Source: Anodontia alba | Taxonomy: Eukaryota; Mollusca; Bivalvia; Lucinida; Lucinidae | DNA length: 64,000 nucleotides | Assembly (NCBI GenBank): GCA_964016985.1 | Contig: OZ024826.1 | Location: 58,108,235-58,172,234, forward strand | Direction of reading: 5' to 3' | Shown here: one piece after another, positions 10,742 through 21,425 of the stretch | Numbering within the stretch: position 1 is the stretch's first letter | Layout: each line of letters starts with the position of its first letter | Translations under genes and position numbers: made by a program | The notes under the pieces: generated by a model | What the model saw: the letters and a program-made list of their open reading frames with translations, nothing else | Told to the model about the DNA's origin: nothing | The model's database searches: none

Positions 10742-12003
10742 CACAATCATCGCATACTTAATTATACATGATAGGATCAGACAAAATATGATTCAGTCTA
10801 TTCCAATGTTATTATTGCGAATTTCAATGTTGTTACTCACGCCTGACAATCATGTGGTTTTCAGCTCTTCAGCAGTTTGATCTGGGTCTACACTGTTTGC
10901 TCTGGCAGACCTACTTGTTGAATATTTAGCACTTATAGACCTTTTTAATGTTATTGTTTTTATCCGGGCTACTGACCACGTGATTACAATATTGTGTCAT
11001 GTGACCAATAATTGTGGATGGCAAAAACACTTCCGGTTCCATTGATACTAACTGAATCATGGATAATACATTCTTTTTGGTCAATATTCACTAGTAAATT
11101 TTACCTAGAGTTAAACAATACAGCTTCAAGAAGCAATTTGACTGCTTTTCCTAGGACAAATACAAATTTTTCAACGATATGTTTCCGATATCAGCAGGCA
11201 CGGGCTCAAACGTAATTTTGCTTTATGGTGACAATTTTAAGCCTAGTTTTAGCTAATATATAGTCAAATTCTGTGTTAATATTTTTGGTTATGACATTTG
11301 AATGATTACTCGATTAGAATCTCTTCTGAAAAGAAACTTTTGACGAATGAAAATGCTTTATTTTTCTAAAAAAAAAGAAATCGACAATTTTACGGTCCGA
11401 TAAAGGTAAAGACAACTTTCTGCCATCCAGTAGGTACGAGCCTATAACGTATTCTGCCTTAAAGACCGAGAGCTTCCGGATGATTTTTATTGTGTGACGT
11501 AGTGTTTAAAAAGGTCTACAGTTTATCCCAGTAACCGTTTTTCTTCTTGTTTTTGAGAAATAAAAATGCTAGGCTTCACCAGGAAACTTAGGTAGGATAG
11601 GGTTACCCTAAACACACATTTTCTTATTTGGCCTTATTGAAACGTTGTCATCAACATGCAATATGAAATATTGCCAGAAATGTCAATCTTTTGAGACGGC
11701 GAAAGGAAAATAGATCCTGTGGATTCATGTTCTTGGCGTTATTGAAGTATAAAACTTTTTCTTCGACCAATCAAATTGCGTGAAACATGTATGAAGATAA
11801 GGAGTTGTAATTATACAATTTTATTCCTGGGCGTGCTATATGCAAGCAATAGCTTAAGTGTAGGTGTACCAGGCATTTACTGTTAGCCCATTGTATACTG
11901 AATGAACTCACCCACACAATATACTGGAAGATTCTAATTTCGATTTTAGGTATGTCAGGCTATGTGATTTAGTTATTTTGAGAGAAAATTGGTTAAACGA
12001 TTT

Positions 12004-12071
12004 GCAGACAGTGGAAAACCTGATCAGACGCCGCATTTTGCGGCGTCTGATCTGGGTCTGCACTGTTCGCT
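12004..12071. repeat. H2 hairpin (GCAGACAGTG type)
   Basis: Palindrome with arms CTGATCAGACGCCGC and GCGGCGTCTGATC around ATTTT; the outer arm is partly decayed on the left. Flanks (TATGTCAGGCTATGTGATTTAG ... GACTACAATGGGTTA) match those around 21290-21420, not the composite element. Confidence 0.8.
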
Positions 12072-12117
12072 TGCTACCCTTTAAGGGGTTTCCCGACTAC
12101 AATGGGTTAGTGTAACA

Positions 12118-12494
12118 AAATCAAAGCACTGATAGCACTTGTGGCTCGATTGTCTCTGAGTGTAGGCTGGGAAAATGGTCATGAACGGGGACTGAAGACT
12201 GTTGCATTTAACTCTTAAATTCCTGTTATTTAAGCAAACAGTGCAGAACCTGATCAGACCACGTTCTGCAGCGTCTGATCTGGGTCTGCACTGTTTGCCA
12301 GTGCTCCAGTCCCCGTTTTAAGATAACCCTCTTTACACGGTACTCTGAGGTCACAGCGACACGAATAGCGCGGCTATAAATAACCGTTACGAGGACCCTG
12401 TACAAATGCGCGGTTTGATTTCATTGGTCAATAATAATCACGTGGACACGTGTATGTATACTATGTATCGATTGTAAACAATCGATCCAAAAAG
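12118..12494 (+). mobile_element. Composite H2 element copy 3
   Basis: Complete. The H2 hairpin is at 12233-12299, TATAAATA at 12375-12382, reverse CCAAT at 12423-12427 and CACGTG at 12439-12444; ends TTGTAAACAATCGATCC. A second H2 hairpin in a different setting lies just upstream (12004-12071). Confidence 0.82.
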
Positions 12495-12504
12495 TAGGTA
12501 GCAA

Positions 12505-12660
12505 CTTTACTATAAACCCTCAGAGACAATACTGACATAGCTCCAGATAAGGCGTTCTTTTTTTCCTCCAAAACTATTGATATTTTTCTTATTTCTCAAC
12601 AAAGACATATGTCGTGGGCACTCTTTAGAATCGTCTCGACAAGGCCTGTGGTCATTTTAT
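12505..12660 (+). repeat. Half of a type b hairpin element
   Basis: Left flank GACATAGCTCCAGATAAGGC..., then ACATATGTCGTGGGCACTC and a degenerate left arm (TTTAGAATCGTCTCGAC). The right arm has been lost. Confidence 0.55.
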
Positions 12661-13027
12661 TCAAGCTCCACCGAAAATGGAAACATGGGGCAGAAGAGCT
12701 ATTAGATTAGAGGAAAGAGAGAAATAGAGTAGGATCAGGGAAAAGGTCTCGCTCTCTCTCTCTCTCTCTCTGTTGTTTCGAGCGTACACCATATATTTTA
12801 AACCTTTTTGGAAAATCTAGGGAAAAGTAGCAGTAATATTTTAACAGTAGTGCATGTACACGTAGTCTGCAACATATTGTTAGTACATCAAATAAACATA
12901 TGTTTACCTCATGTTACATGTAAATTACCATGCGCATCAGTCTCCAGTGTACTTCACATATTATGCAAACTAAATTAAGTGATTGAAAAATTATCAATAG
13001 ACTGCGAAAATCCGATTCGTGTAACAA

Positions 13028-13268
13028 CCATTGAGCCGGGGCACAGCATTTCCTACAAGATTGCATGTGCGCCCAGCGAAGACTCAGATCAGCCTGCGCT
13101 AAGGCGCAGGCTGATCAGAGTCTTCGCTGTCCGCCTGATGACGCTTTGGATCCTTGGCTACCGAAAGAGTGCCCTTTGAAGACTCTTATCAGACTGCGCG
13201 GATGCGCAGGCTGATCTTAGTCTTCGCTAGGCGCACATACAATCTTGTAGAAATGCTGTTTCTCGGCT
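13028..13268. mobile_element. H3 foldback element, complete copy
   Basis: ~240 bases with long terminal inverted repeats: GAGCCGGGGCACAGCATTTC...GATTGCATGTGCGCCCAGCG on the left and the inverse on the right, ending GAAATGCTGTTTCTCGGCTC. Inside are two GCGCAGGCTGATC hairpins joined by TCCGCCTGATGACGC...TTGGATCCTTGGCTACC. No ORF of note. Confidence 0.82.
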
Positions 13269-13400
13269 CAATATTATTATGTTTTGGCCACAGATGTTTA
13301 TAAAATGCTGAATACAATGTCAAGATTTTGTGCGTTCAAATAACTGAAACATAAGACATTTACAAACATATTTATTGCTGTACTTCTACATGTAATCTGG

Positions 13401-13668
13401 TAATCAAAGCACTGACAGCACTGATAGGTCGATTGTCTCTGACTGTAGGCTAAGAAAATGGTCTTGAACGGGGACTTCTGTCTTGTTTCATTTAACGCTA
13501 CACTTCTTGTAATTTAGGCAAACAGTACAGACCCTGATCAGACGCCGTAAACGTCTGCTCTGGGTCTGCGCTGTTTGCCAATGATAATCACGTGGACAAC
13601 AACCTTAAGGAAATTTTGGCGTTTGTATACTAGGGCTCGATTGTGCAACCAATTGACCCAAAAAGTGC
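13401..13668 (+). mobile_element. Composite H2 element copy 4 (internally deleted)
   Basis: Has the left part and H2 hairpin (13518-13579), then jumps directly to ATGATAATCACGTGGACAAC and the right end, so the CRE/TATA block is missing. Confidence 0.78.
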
Positions 13669-13951
13669 ATTCGAACGAATTGTCTAGCATTTGATAAAAC
13701 TAATTTCTGTTATGGTGATTTCATGCGGACTAGTTTATCGTAAACCTGGTAAACTTCCAACTCTACTTAAAACCGTAACGGGTGTACAAAGGGAAAACTG
13801 TCGTATAACAAAGCTATAGATCAGTCTATGCATCTGCGCAGTCTTGTATTAGTTGTTGTGTCTGTTTTATTTTGAAGCGAAGGTGCAGCTAGACTAAACA
13901 GTTACAGTTATTCTTGCTATACAGTATGTACACACACACGTGCGCGCGAAC

Positions 13952-13953
<2 letters not shown>

Positions 13954-14003
<50 letters not shown>
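13954..14003. repeat. (GA)n microsatellite, left of H1 MITE copy 1
   Basis: ~25 GA units, cut by the MITE at 14004; the repeat resumes at 14283. Confidence 0.96.
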
Positions 14004-14004
<1 letters not shown>

Positions 14005-14278
14005 ATCACGAAAACATGCCTATATAATATTGACCCCCTTAAACCCCACTTTTATATAGTAAAACTGGGGTTTACAGGGGTATACATTATTTTTGTTATT
14101 TCTGCTCAAAACATAGATTGTGGGTACTCGTTAGAACCGCCTCGACGAGGCGGTTCTAACGAGTACCCACAATCTATGTTTTGAGTAGAAATATGAAAAA
14201 TATCAGAATATTTTATATGAAAAATTGCCATTTTTTGGTGGTAAAATTTCCAGTGTATTTGAATAGGCGTATTTTCGT

Positions 14279-14282
<4 letters not shown>
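14004..14282 (+). mobile_element. H1 MITE copy 1 (in a GA microsatellite)
   Basis: Complete ~279-bp element. It starts CATCACGAAAACATGCCTAT and ends in the inverted form, ATAGGCGTATTTTCGTAATG, giving ~20-bp terminal inverted repeats. The left half contains TTAAACCCCACTTTTATATA and a short inverted AAACTGGGGTTTACAG. The centre is the H1 hairpin with GC-rich arms meeting at CCTCGACGAGG. The right half is AT-rich with GAAAATTTTC-like motifs. It lies between two (GA)n runs. No coding capacity. Confidence 0.93.

Positions 14283-14352
<70 letters not shown>
14283..14352. repeat. (GA)n microsatellite, right of H1 MITE copy 1
   Basis: ~35 GA units starting directly after the MITE end. Confidence 0.96.
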
Positions 14353-14355
<3 letters not shown>

Positions 14356-14730
14356 TGTACCTCAATCATATTCTACACCTTGATGTTAATCTTTGAACTT
14401 AAATATGTTCACGATTTACAACACATGAAATACAAGCATGTCGCTAGCTTTGCAAATGTTCAAAATACAAGTACAATTTCTGTGAACTCAAGCCACTCCA
14501 AGAATGTCTTGTTTCAGTTTCGTTTCTCAAAAAACTCAGAGCAGAAAGCCAGGCATGTACCACTGACCTTTTTAACATTTTGCAGATTTGGTGACTTGGT
14601 ATAGAAGAATGTAATGAAACCGGGACAAGACAAAACATAAATTTTTCAAAACGTGCACCGGATACTTTTGATAGGTCAATAATGATTCATATTAATGCAA
14701 GCGTTTATGTTAAATCTGGTGCCTTCCCCA

Positions 14731-15066
14731 AATCGGGGACTTAAGACTGTTTCATATAACCCTTAACTTCATGTAATTTAAGCAAATTGTGCAGACCCTG
14801 ATCAAACGCATTCTGTGGCGTCTGATCTGGGTCTGCATTGTTTGCCTATATCCCAAGTTTTACAGATAACCCTCTGTACACAGCACTCTGGCGTCACCGC
14901 GGTAAGAATAACGCGGCTATAAATAACCATTAACTAGATTTCGTATAAACGGTCGGTTTGATTTCATTGGTTTATGATAATTACTGATGATTTCGTTGGT
15001 TTATGATAATTACGTGGACAACAACCTTAAGACATTTTAGTGCATGTATGTAAACAATCGACCAAA
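14731..15066 (+). mobile_element. Composite H2 element copy 5
   Basis: Left end truncated; H2 hairpin at 14781-14846; then CTATAAATAACC and an internal direct duplication of ATTTCATTGGTTTATGATAATTAC (shown in part), ending TGTAAACAATCGACC. Confidence 0.78.
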
Positions 15067-15294
15067 CAAATGGCAGTAAAATGGAAGTTCGAAATTTAGG
15101 ATAAGTATGGTAGGGAGTTTGGATGTCCGAATATTACGTATAAATACGGTATGAATCATTATCGAAATTTTCATTCACTGCACGTGCTGTCATTAATTTC
15201 AGAATCCATGCAGACAATCAGCTGCATCTGGCTGCACAGTGTGATCCTTCTGTCTCATTATGTTCGTTATGACTGAAAATGATAATTACGCGCT

Positions 15295-15466
15295 TAGCCC
15301 TTAAAGCACCAATCACAACTGCAACAGACGGCATTTTTTTTATTTTATTATTTTTCAGACAATTCACATGAAATATGAAAATTTTCTAAGAAAAAAAAAA
15401 GTAGATAAAAACAACATTTACAAATATCGTTTGCTACAAATTTTGTTTGGTGCTTTAAGAGTTAAT
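15295..15466. mobile_element. Short MITE with TTAGCCCTTAAAGCACCAA ends
   Basis: Inverted ends TAGCCCTTAAAGCACCAA and TTTGGTGCTTTAAGAGTTAA with an AT-rich interior. Related partial copies near 17258-17335 and 21150-21200 (GCAGACGACATTTTT). Confidence 0.6.
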
Positions 15467-15627
15467 TATTCCAGTCATCACACAGATAAACCGCGCCGTA
15501 TCAAGGGAAAAAGAACCTCCGAGAATACGAACAATGCGCAAATAAAATCATTTTGCGCATCTGTGCAGTATCATCAGGGTTGTTGCTGTCCTTTGATACA
15601 TTCTACGGTAGCCAATCTTTCTGCTAG

Positions 15628-15697
15628 CGGACAGAGAAGGTCCTGATCAGACTGCGCGCATGCGCAGTCTGATCTGGGCCTTCGCTGCCCGCATATG
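15628..15697. repeat. H3 hairpin (GGTCCTGATCAGACTGCGC variant)
   Basis: GGTCCTGATCAGACTGCGCG around CATGCGCAGTCTGATCTGGG. Variant arm letters (CTGATCAGACTGCGC) are matched on both sides relative to the CAGATCAGCCTGCGC type. Confidence 0.78.
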
Positions 15698-15939
15698 CCT
15701 CGGAAGGCACTTTTTCGCTTGGCATGGCCCAATTAATGATTTCGCTTCATATACAAATTATTGATTAGGGAATACAATAGATTATGTTACCAAGGGTTTA
15801 AGCAATCTGTTGATTCATTAATGACTATACTGTCCTGCTCATTAGTTGGAAATAAATCCATGAAAATGAATGTGACTATGAAACGGCAGTATTAAATGGC
15901 ACTACGCCGCGCTAAAAGGGGCCTTTAAAATAAATACGA

Positions 15940-16140
15940 ACAGTGAACGCCCAGCTCCACATGGCGAGGGCCTACCTTTCAGCCAGAAAATCAACAATGC
16001 CCTGCCAAACGTCTTGGGCTGCGATCAGATTTCTCTGATGCCCAAGTTCGACTGCACCTAGCGAGAGGTGTCATCACTAAATATGAGGACCACAAGGCCT
16101 AGACTATCTTGCGCCTCCATTCAGACTAAATCACTGTGTA
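15940..16140. other. Unexplained GC-richer segment in intron 1 of gene 1
   Basis: CCCAGCTCCACATGGCGAGG..., TCTTGGGCTGCGATCAG, AGGACCACAAGGCCTAGAC. No open frame of note. Possibly an old retroelement fragment. Confidence 0.3.
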
Positions 16141-16364
16141 ATTTATGACGGTGTGAGCAAAAGCCTTGGATAGGACCAACAGGACAAGACTACCCGGATG
16201 TACGCAGGTTGATCTGACTGTGCATTTTGCATATAATCAAAGGCAGATTTTCTCTTGACACGGTCTGATCTGACATTGGACTTCTCTATAACATTTGACT
16301 TCTTCCTTTTTTATGACGCTGAAGGGGAATAAATGGGGCGTTTCTCCATTGAAACGTTCTATGG

Positions 16365-16690
16365 ACCAGCGCACGACAAAACCTACAAGACTTGTGCGAT
16401 CAGCGAAGACTTAGATCAGACTGCGCATCTGCGCAGTCTGATCTGTGTCTTCACTGATCGCATGTGCTTTTTACAACCGGGCTATCCAAACAATGATGCA
16501 CCCATGCCATATTGGGTGGACGTACAGGCTGATCTGAGTCGTTGCTAGCCACACAGATCTTATTGTAGGTTTTATCGTGCGCTGGCTCCTATAGTATATA
16601 ATGATTCTGTTTGCAGACAGCGAAGGCATTCGCGCAGTCTGATTTCGGCCTTCGCTGTCCGCACATGACCCGAAGGTACATTTTCGCTTG
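16365..16690. repeat. Cluster of H3 elements
   Basis: 16373-16595 is a complete foldback (GACAAAACCTACAAGACTTG ... GTAGGTTTTATCGTGC) with hairpins AGATCAGACTGCGCATC. 16605-16690 adds a half hairpin with GCGCAGTCTGATTTCGGCC. A decayed unit lies at 16185-16275. Confidence 0.72.
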
Positions 16691-16856
16691 GTGGAACTCA
16701 GATAATACACTTTCAGGGGAGTCAACTTTGTCAAAATCAAAATGGTTTTGTCTCCCTTCTGGAAAGGGGGCAAAGTCTTTCTTTAAAGAATAGACCCTTA
16801 ACAGAAGCAGAAAAAACAAAAGAAAAGTTATCTCTCTTGTAGCAAAAAGGCGGACA

Positions 16857-16857
<1 letters not shown>

Positions 16858-16905
<48 letters not shown>

Positions 16906-17030
16906 TATTCCCCATAATTGCAAATGAAGATATGTTTTAATTTTTAAGTCAAAATCAATCAATCAGTCAATCAATCAATCAATCAAGCAATCAATCAAGC
17001 AATCAAGCAATCAGTCAAGCAATCAGTCAG
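16858..17030. repeat. (TA)n followed by (AATC)n
   Basis: TA units to 16909, then from about 16955 a run of AATC/AAGC/AGTC tetramers (ATCAATCAATCAAGCAATC). Confidence 0.9.
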
Positions 17031-17389
17031 TGAAGTAGATTTGCTTATGTAGATAAAATCATTTGATTGATTTACATTCAAACTAGAGACTAACAACGAA
17101 CAGAAAAAACCGTTATATCAGACTCATTCACGTACTGTGATCAGTCTGCTCATCATACACACAATCTTAAAACTTTGTAGCTATTATATTGAACGGTATA
17201 CGACTTAATCAGACTCCGGATGCATTGATCATCCAAGATGGTTAGAAGATGTCTAATTAACCCTTTTAAGCACCAAGCAAGTGTGTAGCAGACGACATTT
17301 TTCTTTTTAAAAATTATTTTCATAGAAAGCGTTTGATATTTTGTGCGGAACGTCTGCTAGGCATGAAATGACAAGCTTCATTTTCTCTG

Positions 17390-17414
17390 ACACACACACA
17401 CACACACACACACA

Positions 17415-17485
<71 letters not shown>

Positions 17486-17605
17486 CAAAACAAAACAAAA
17501 AACAAAAACAAAAACAAAAACAACAACACCAACAACAAAAAACAATAAGAAGAAAAAAAAACAACATATAACAACACAAACAAACAAAAACAACAACAAC
17601 AAACA
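17390..17605. repeat. (CA)n then AAC-rich low complexity
   Basis: ~47 CA units with one interruption to 17483, then AACAAAAACAAC-type sequence. Cys-Val open frames on the minus strand are artefacts. Confidence 0.95.
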
Positions 17606-17904
17606 AACAACAAGTGAATTATCATCTGCTGAAGCTGTAAGTGACGCTTTAAGGATTAACAGATATTCCAACACTCCAACCCCACGCTGACTCATCAATC
17701 AATACCTGATTAACCGACTTTGTTTTGTACTATGTTGGCTACAATGTTGTTGATCAATTCACAGCTGGAATTGGATCTATCCATGGCTACCAGATATGGA
17801 CATTTACATATAATGTATACTGATCCTAATTTACAAAGAATCAATAAAAATTCATGCGCACTCCCTGGATCGTTGTAAATCCTTTCTTATTTACATGATT
17901 ATAA

Positions 17905-18183
17905 CATCACGAAAACACACCTATATAATTTCGACCCCCTTAAACCCCACTTTTATATAGTAAAACTGGGGTTTACAGTGGTATACATTATTTTTCTTTT
18001 TTCTACTCAAAAACATAGATTGTGGGTACTCGTTAGAACCGCCTCAACGAGGCGGTTCTAACGAGTGCCCACAATCTATGTTTTGGGCAGAAATATGAAA
18101 AATATCAGAATTTTTTATCTGAAAATTTTCCTTTTTTGGTTGTAAAATTTTCAATATATTTAAATAGGCGTGTTTTCGTAATG
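17905..18183 (+). mobile_element. H1 MITE copy 2
   Basis: Full-length copy, same ends as copy 1, hairpin centre CCTCAACGAGG, with arms paired except one base. Flanks are TTATAA and AGTTTTG, with no evident target duplication. Confidence 0.92.
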
Positions 18184-18253
18184 AGTTTTGCTGTATAGAT
18201 TAAAGCCTGCACTTTATCTCCTCGCGATGATTTGTTTTCTTTTCATTTCTAAT

Positions 18254-18772
18254 GTTAAAGGGAAACACTCACAAAATATAAAGTATGTCTGATGTTCAAG
18301 ATATTTACAAACTGAACATTTTAGTGCAAGTTTTATCAAAATCCATAAAGAAATGAGGAAGTTATTGGAGTTTTTACCTTTTGTAATTGTCAACATGGGT
18401 GCTGCCATTTTGAATATTTAATGAGGGACTTAAAAATTCTAAAATGACAATAAAACTTTCTGTTAGACAGAAAACAATGCAATTCTAGGAAAAATAAATT
18501 GCTATAATACCAAAGAAGACACATGCAGAAAGATAGCATTTGATGTTTTAGCATATGTGAGTTATTCAGTTTATGCATATTTAATTAGGAGCAAATGATG
18601 TCACAAACTCACAACAATGGCGGCGCCCATGACAGCCTTGTTTGAAATCTTCAAATACCCATAACTTTCTTAATCTTCAACCAATTTTGATAAAATTTGC
18701 ATCAATTTTCTCAGCTAATGTAGGTCTTTAACTTTTGAAAGATTATAAATTTTATGAGTGTTTTCCTTTAAC
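18254..18772. mobile_element. MITE with GTTAAAGG ends
   Basis: ~519 bases between GTTAAAGGGAAACACTCACA and its near-inverse ending TGAGTGTTTTCCTTTAAC (about 24 bases paired with some mismatches). The interior includes CAACATGGGTGCTGCCATTTTG and CAATGGCGGCGCCCATGAC, an internal inverted pair. No ORF of note. Confidence 0.7.
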
Positions 18773-18986
18773 AAACGGGTACTAAGGTAAATATTTTTAA
18801 TGCAACATGTTTACCGTGATTGAAACATACCAGTTCGACCGGAGCCAATCTATAAAAGTTATGAAAAGCTTTGTTATTATGCGGACAGCGCCATCAAATC
18901 GTTTCGGACTGAGCAGGCACGCAATGTAATCATGGCCTTCACCGCCCTCTAACAAAAGCATTTGGTACAGTATTGACAGTACTAAT

Positions 18987-19270
18987 CATTACGAAAACAC
19001 GCCTATTCAAATACACTGAAAATTTTACCACCAAAAAAAGGCAATTTTTCAGATAAAAAATTCTGATATTTTTTTTTATTTCTGCTCCAAACATAGATTG
19101 TTGGTACTCGTTAGAACCGCCTCGTCGAGGCGGTTCTAACGAGTAGCCACAATCTATGTTTTTGAGCAGAAATAACAAAAATAATGTATACCCCTGGTTA
19201 TACTATAATGTATACTATATAAAAGTGGGGTTTAAGGGGGTCAAAATTATATAGGTATGTTTTCATGATG
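18987..19270 (-). mobile_element. H1 MITE copy 3 (reverse orientation)
   Basis: Full-length copy in reverse orientation, beginning CATTACGAAAACACGCC and ending TTTTCATGATG. The hairpin centre is CCTCGTCGAGG. There is a small duplication of TATACTATA near 19200. It lies only 800 bases from copy 2, so the two could pair as a large inverted repeat. Confidence 0.92.
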
Positions 19271-19633
19271 TGGAGGGCGAAGGTCCAGATGAGATGCACG
19301 ATAAAATCTGACTCCGCCGTACATTTCGTTTTCTTTTTTTTTTTTTTTTTTTTTTTTTAAAGAAGCATATACTGTGAGAGGAAGACAATTTCTTGTCTGC
19401 AGTCTGCAAAGTTGTTTCTGTCTTTCATTAGTCTCCCTCAGCAAAATGGCGGCAATATCCGTTCATCTTAAGCATGGAAGAGCTCAAGTATGGTACCATC
19501 AATGCATATTCGTTACTGGGCTCTTCCATCGTCAGGAGAGCCCATTGTCTATTTGAAATGTCCACTTAGAACCTTTGCATCATGCTACTCTTATTTGTTT
19601 AGGTAAAAATACAATTTAACCTCGCAAAGGAAT

Positions 19634-19785
19634 CATCACGAAAACATGCCTATGCTCAGAGTGCCTATGTAATGTTGACCCCCTTAAACCCCACTTTATA
19701 TTGTAAAACTGGGGTTTACAGGGCACTTTTCCATTTTTGGTTGTAAAATTTTCAGTATATTTGAATAGGCTTTTTTTTCGTAATG
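19634..19785 (+). mobile_element. H1 MITE copy 4, hairpin deleted
   Basis: 152-bp derivative with both terminal repeats, the left TTAAACCCCACTTTATA part and the right TTTTTGGTTGTAAAATTTTC part, but lacking the whole central palindrome and its arms. It also has a small insertion near the left end (GCTCAGAGTGCCTATG). The deletion joins ACAGGG to the right-half sequence. Confidence 0.9.
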
Positions 19786-20397
19786 TGTAGAGTTCACTCT
19801 GGCATGATTTCTTGCTTAATTTATCGATTTGATATAGTTTGTTTAGAATTCACGGCGATTTTTTTTCTGACTTATGCAGAATTACTTGACTTGCTGTGAC
19901 AGTTTCGTCCTCTCGTTGAGAATACTTTATCAGATTGTGACCTTGACCTTGGTGACTTCATCGTCTTTGTCCACTGCTGGACTGTTGTGAAGTTCAGAAA
20001 TGTTCTTCTTTTCTTCTTCTTTTGATGATATTGTATTTTTTTTTCATGATATTGTAAATATGCTCCATATTCTCATCTTATATGGATAGGTTAACAACAG
20101 ACCGACTGTGAACATAATCTTATTGCTTCTAGTCAGGCAAGAGCAGTATGTAAAAGAGATGAACGGCACAAAAGTGCTTTCACATGACTTGTTTTGCAAG
20201 CACACAAAGAATTACGATAAGATTCTGAATAAAAGATTTATTGATAAACTCCCACTCTTCTAAAGAATTTTCCAGGCGATCAATGAATTTTAAAAGTATG
20301 ACTGAAAATAAAATAGTAAGATATTGGAAGGATTCTTTTAGTGTTTTGCAAACTTTTATTGCGTTTTGATGTAATGCGTTTTTACAGGTAGTGCGCT

Positions 20398-20485
20398 TTG
20401 TCACAGTAGGCATCATGTCGTAAAACGTGGATCATGACGGCGCATTAGGCATCATACTGTAAAACGTGGATCATGACGGTGCTTT
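20398..20485. repeat. 44-bp direct doublet
   Basis: Two near-identical copies of GGCATCATGTCGTAAAACGT...GGATCATGACGGCGC. Function unknown. Confidence 0.7.
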
Positions 20486-20574
20486 TAATGTTGTTATTAT
20501 TTTAATCTACGTATGAGTCACGTTTTGCAGCTATGTCTCCAGACATGACGCATTTTCAACCGCAAAGTATTGAT

Positions 20575-20700
20575 GCCTCTTCCTTATTGCTCTACGAAAC
20601 CACGATATGTTGTGGTGGTCTCTGGAATCGCCTCGCCTCGGCGAGGCGATTCTGGTGATGACCACAACATATGGTTGTTGCGTGGAGTCACCAAATAAAT
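20575..20700 (+). repeat. H1-related hairpin with divergent arms
   Basis: Palindrome at 20603-20673: GATATGTTGTGGTGGTC...GGAATCGCCTCG and the inverse, with TCTACGAAACCA / TGCGTGGAGT outer arms. The core CGCCTCG is kept, but the GTACTCRTTAGAA part is replaced (GGTCTCTGGAATC), identically on both arms. Confidence 0.75.
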
Positions 20701-21028
20701 TGTTCATATGAATACCTTTCTTATCTACAACTATGGCAGTGTTTCATTTCAAGCACGATTTCCAATGAAATAAATTTCCTTCTATTGATTTGCTGTCAGT
20801 CTAGCCAAAGAAGCGAAAGATCCGAATAGCTTTCTTGAGCCTAGTAAAATGTATATCGATTTATGTTTGACACGGTGGACTAAGATTATCCATCAGCTTT
20901 TAAGATTTCTACTTTCGAGCTCCACACATGGAATTCTATTTTGAGAATAACACTTCTTTGCTCTGTAGGAGAAGTCCTTATTCTTTTCAGAACTCTTTCT
21001 CTGCCGCAGGCGATAATAACAGGCTTTT

Positions 21029-21094
21029 GCAAACAGCATAGATCCAGATGAGACGGCTCATCGTGAGCCGTCTCATCTGGATCTACGTTGTTTG
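21029..21094. repeat. H2-type hairpin, variant arms
   Basis: GCAAACAGCATAGATCCAGA...GAGACGGCTCATCGTGAGCCGTCTC... and the inverse. The GATCCAGATGAGACGGCTC arm replaces the CCCTGATCAGACGCCGC arm of other copies, on both sides. Confidence 0.8.
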
Positions 21095-21284
21095 ACATTC
21101 AGTCTTTCAACTTTACATATAAACTTCTTTCCAAGCGATAGATTGTTAAAAACAAAAAGCAGACGACAAAAGTCATCTGAAATTTGGCACCGAAAGAGTT
21201 AAAGTGGTGATACTAATGTAAAGTAACAAAACGTATCAATACTGTTGTGACCCAGTAATCACGCAACGTCGTAACAACGTCAGT

Positions 21285-21425
21285 TTTACATATGTCAGAC
21301 TATGTGATGTAGATATTCCTAGAGAAAAATGGCTAAAGTATTTACAAACAGTGGAGACCCTTATCAGACGCCGCATTATGCCAATTACATTTTTTGGGGT
21401 CTCTAGACTAAAATGGGTTAAACTG
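21285..21425. repeat. H2 half-hairpin in the second flank type
   Basis: TATGTCAGACTATGTGATGTAG..., then ACAGTGGAGACCCTTATCAG and ACGCCGCATTATG with the second arm missing, then GGGGTCTCTAGACTAAAATGGGTTA. Homologous to 11945-12115. Confidence 0.65.

Noticed and set aside
17307..17698. Cys-Val-rich and Phe-rich open frames
   Set aside because: Frames through (CA)n and AAC-rich low complexity sequence.
17905..19270. H1 copies 2 and 3 as the two ends of one larger transposon
   Set aside because: Each copy has both terminal repeats of its own, and the DNA between them contains another complete MITE (18254-18772) rather than a transposase.
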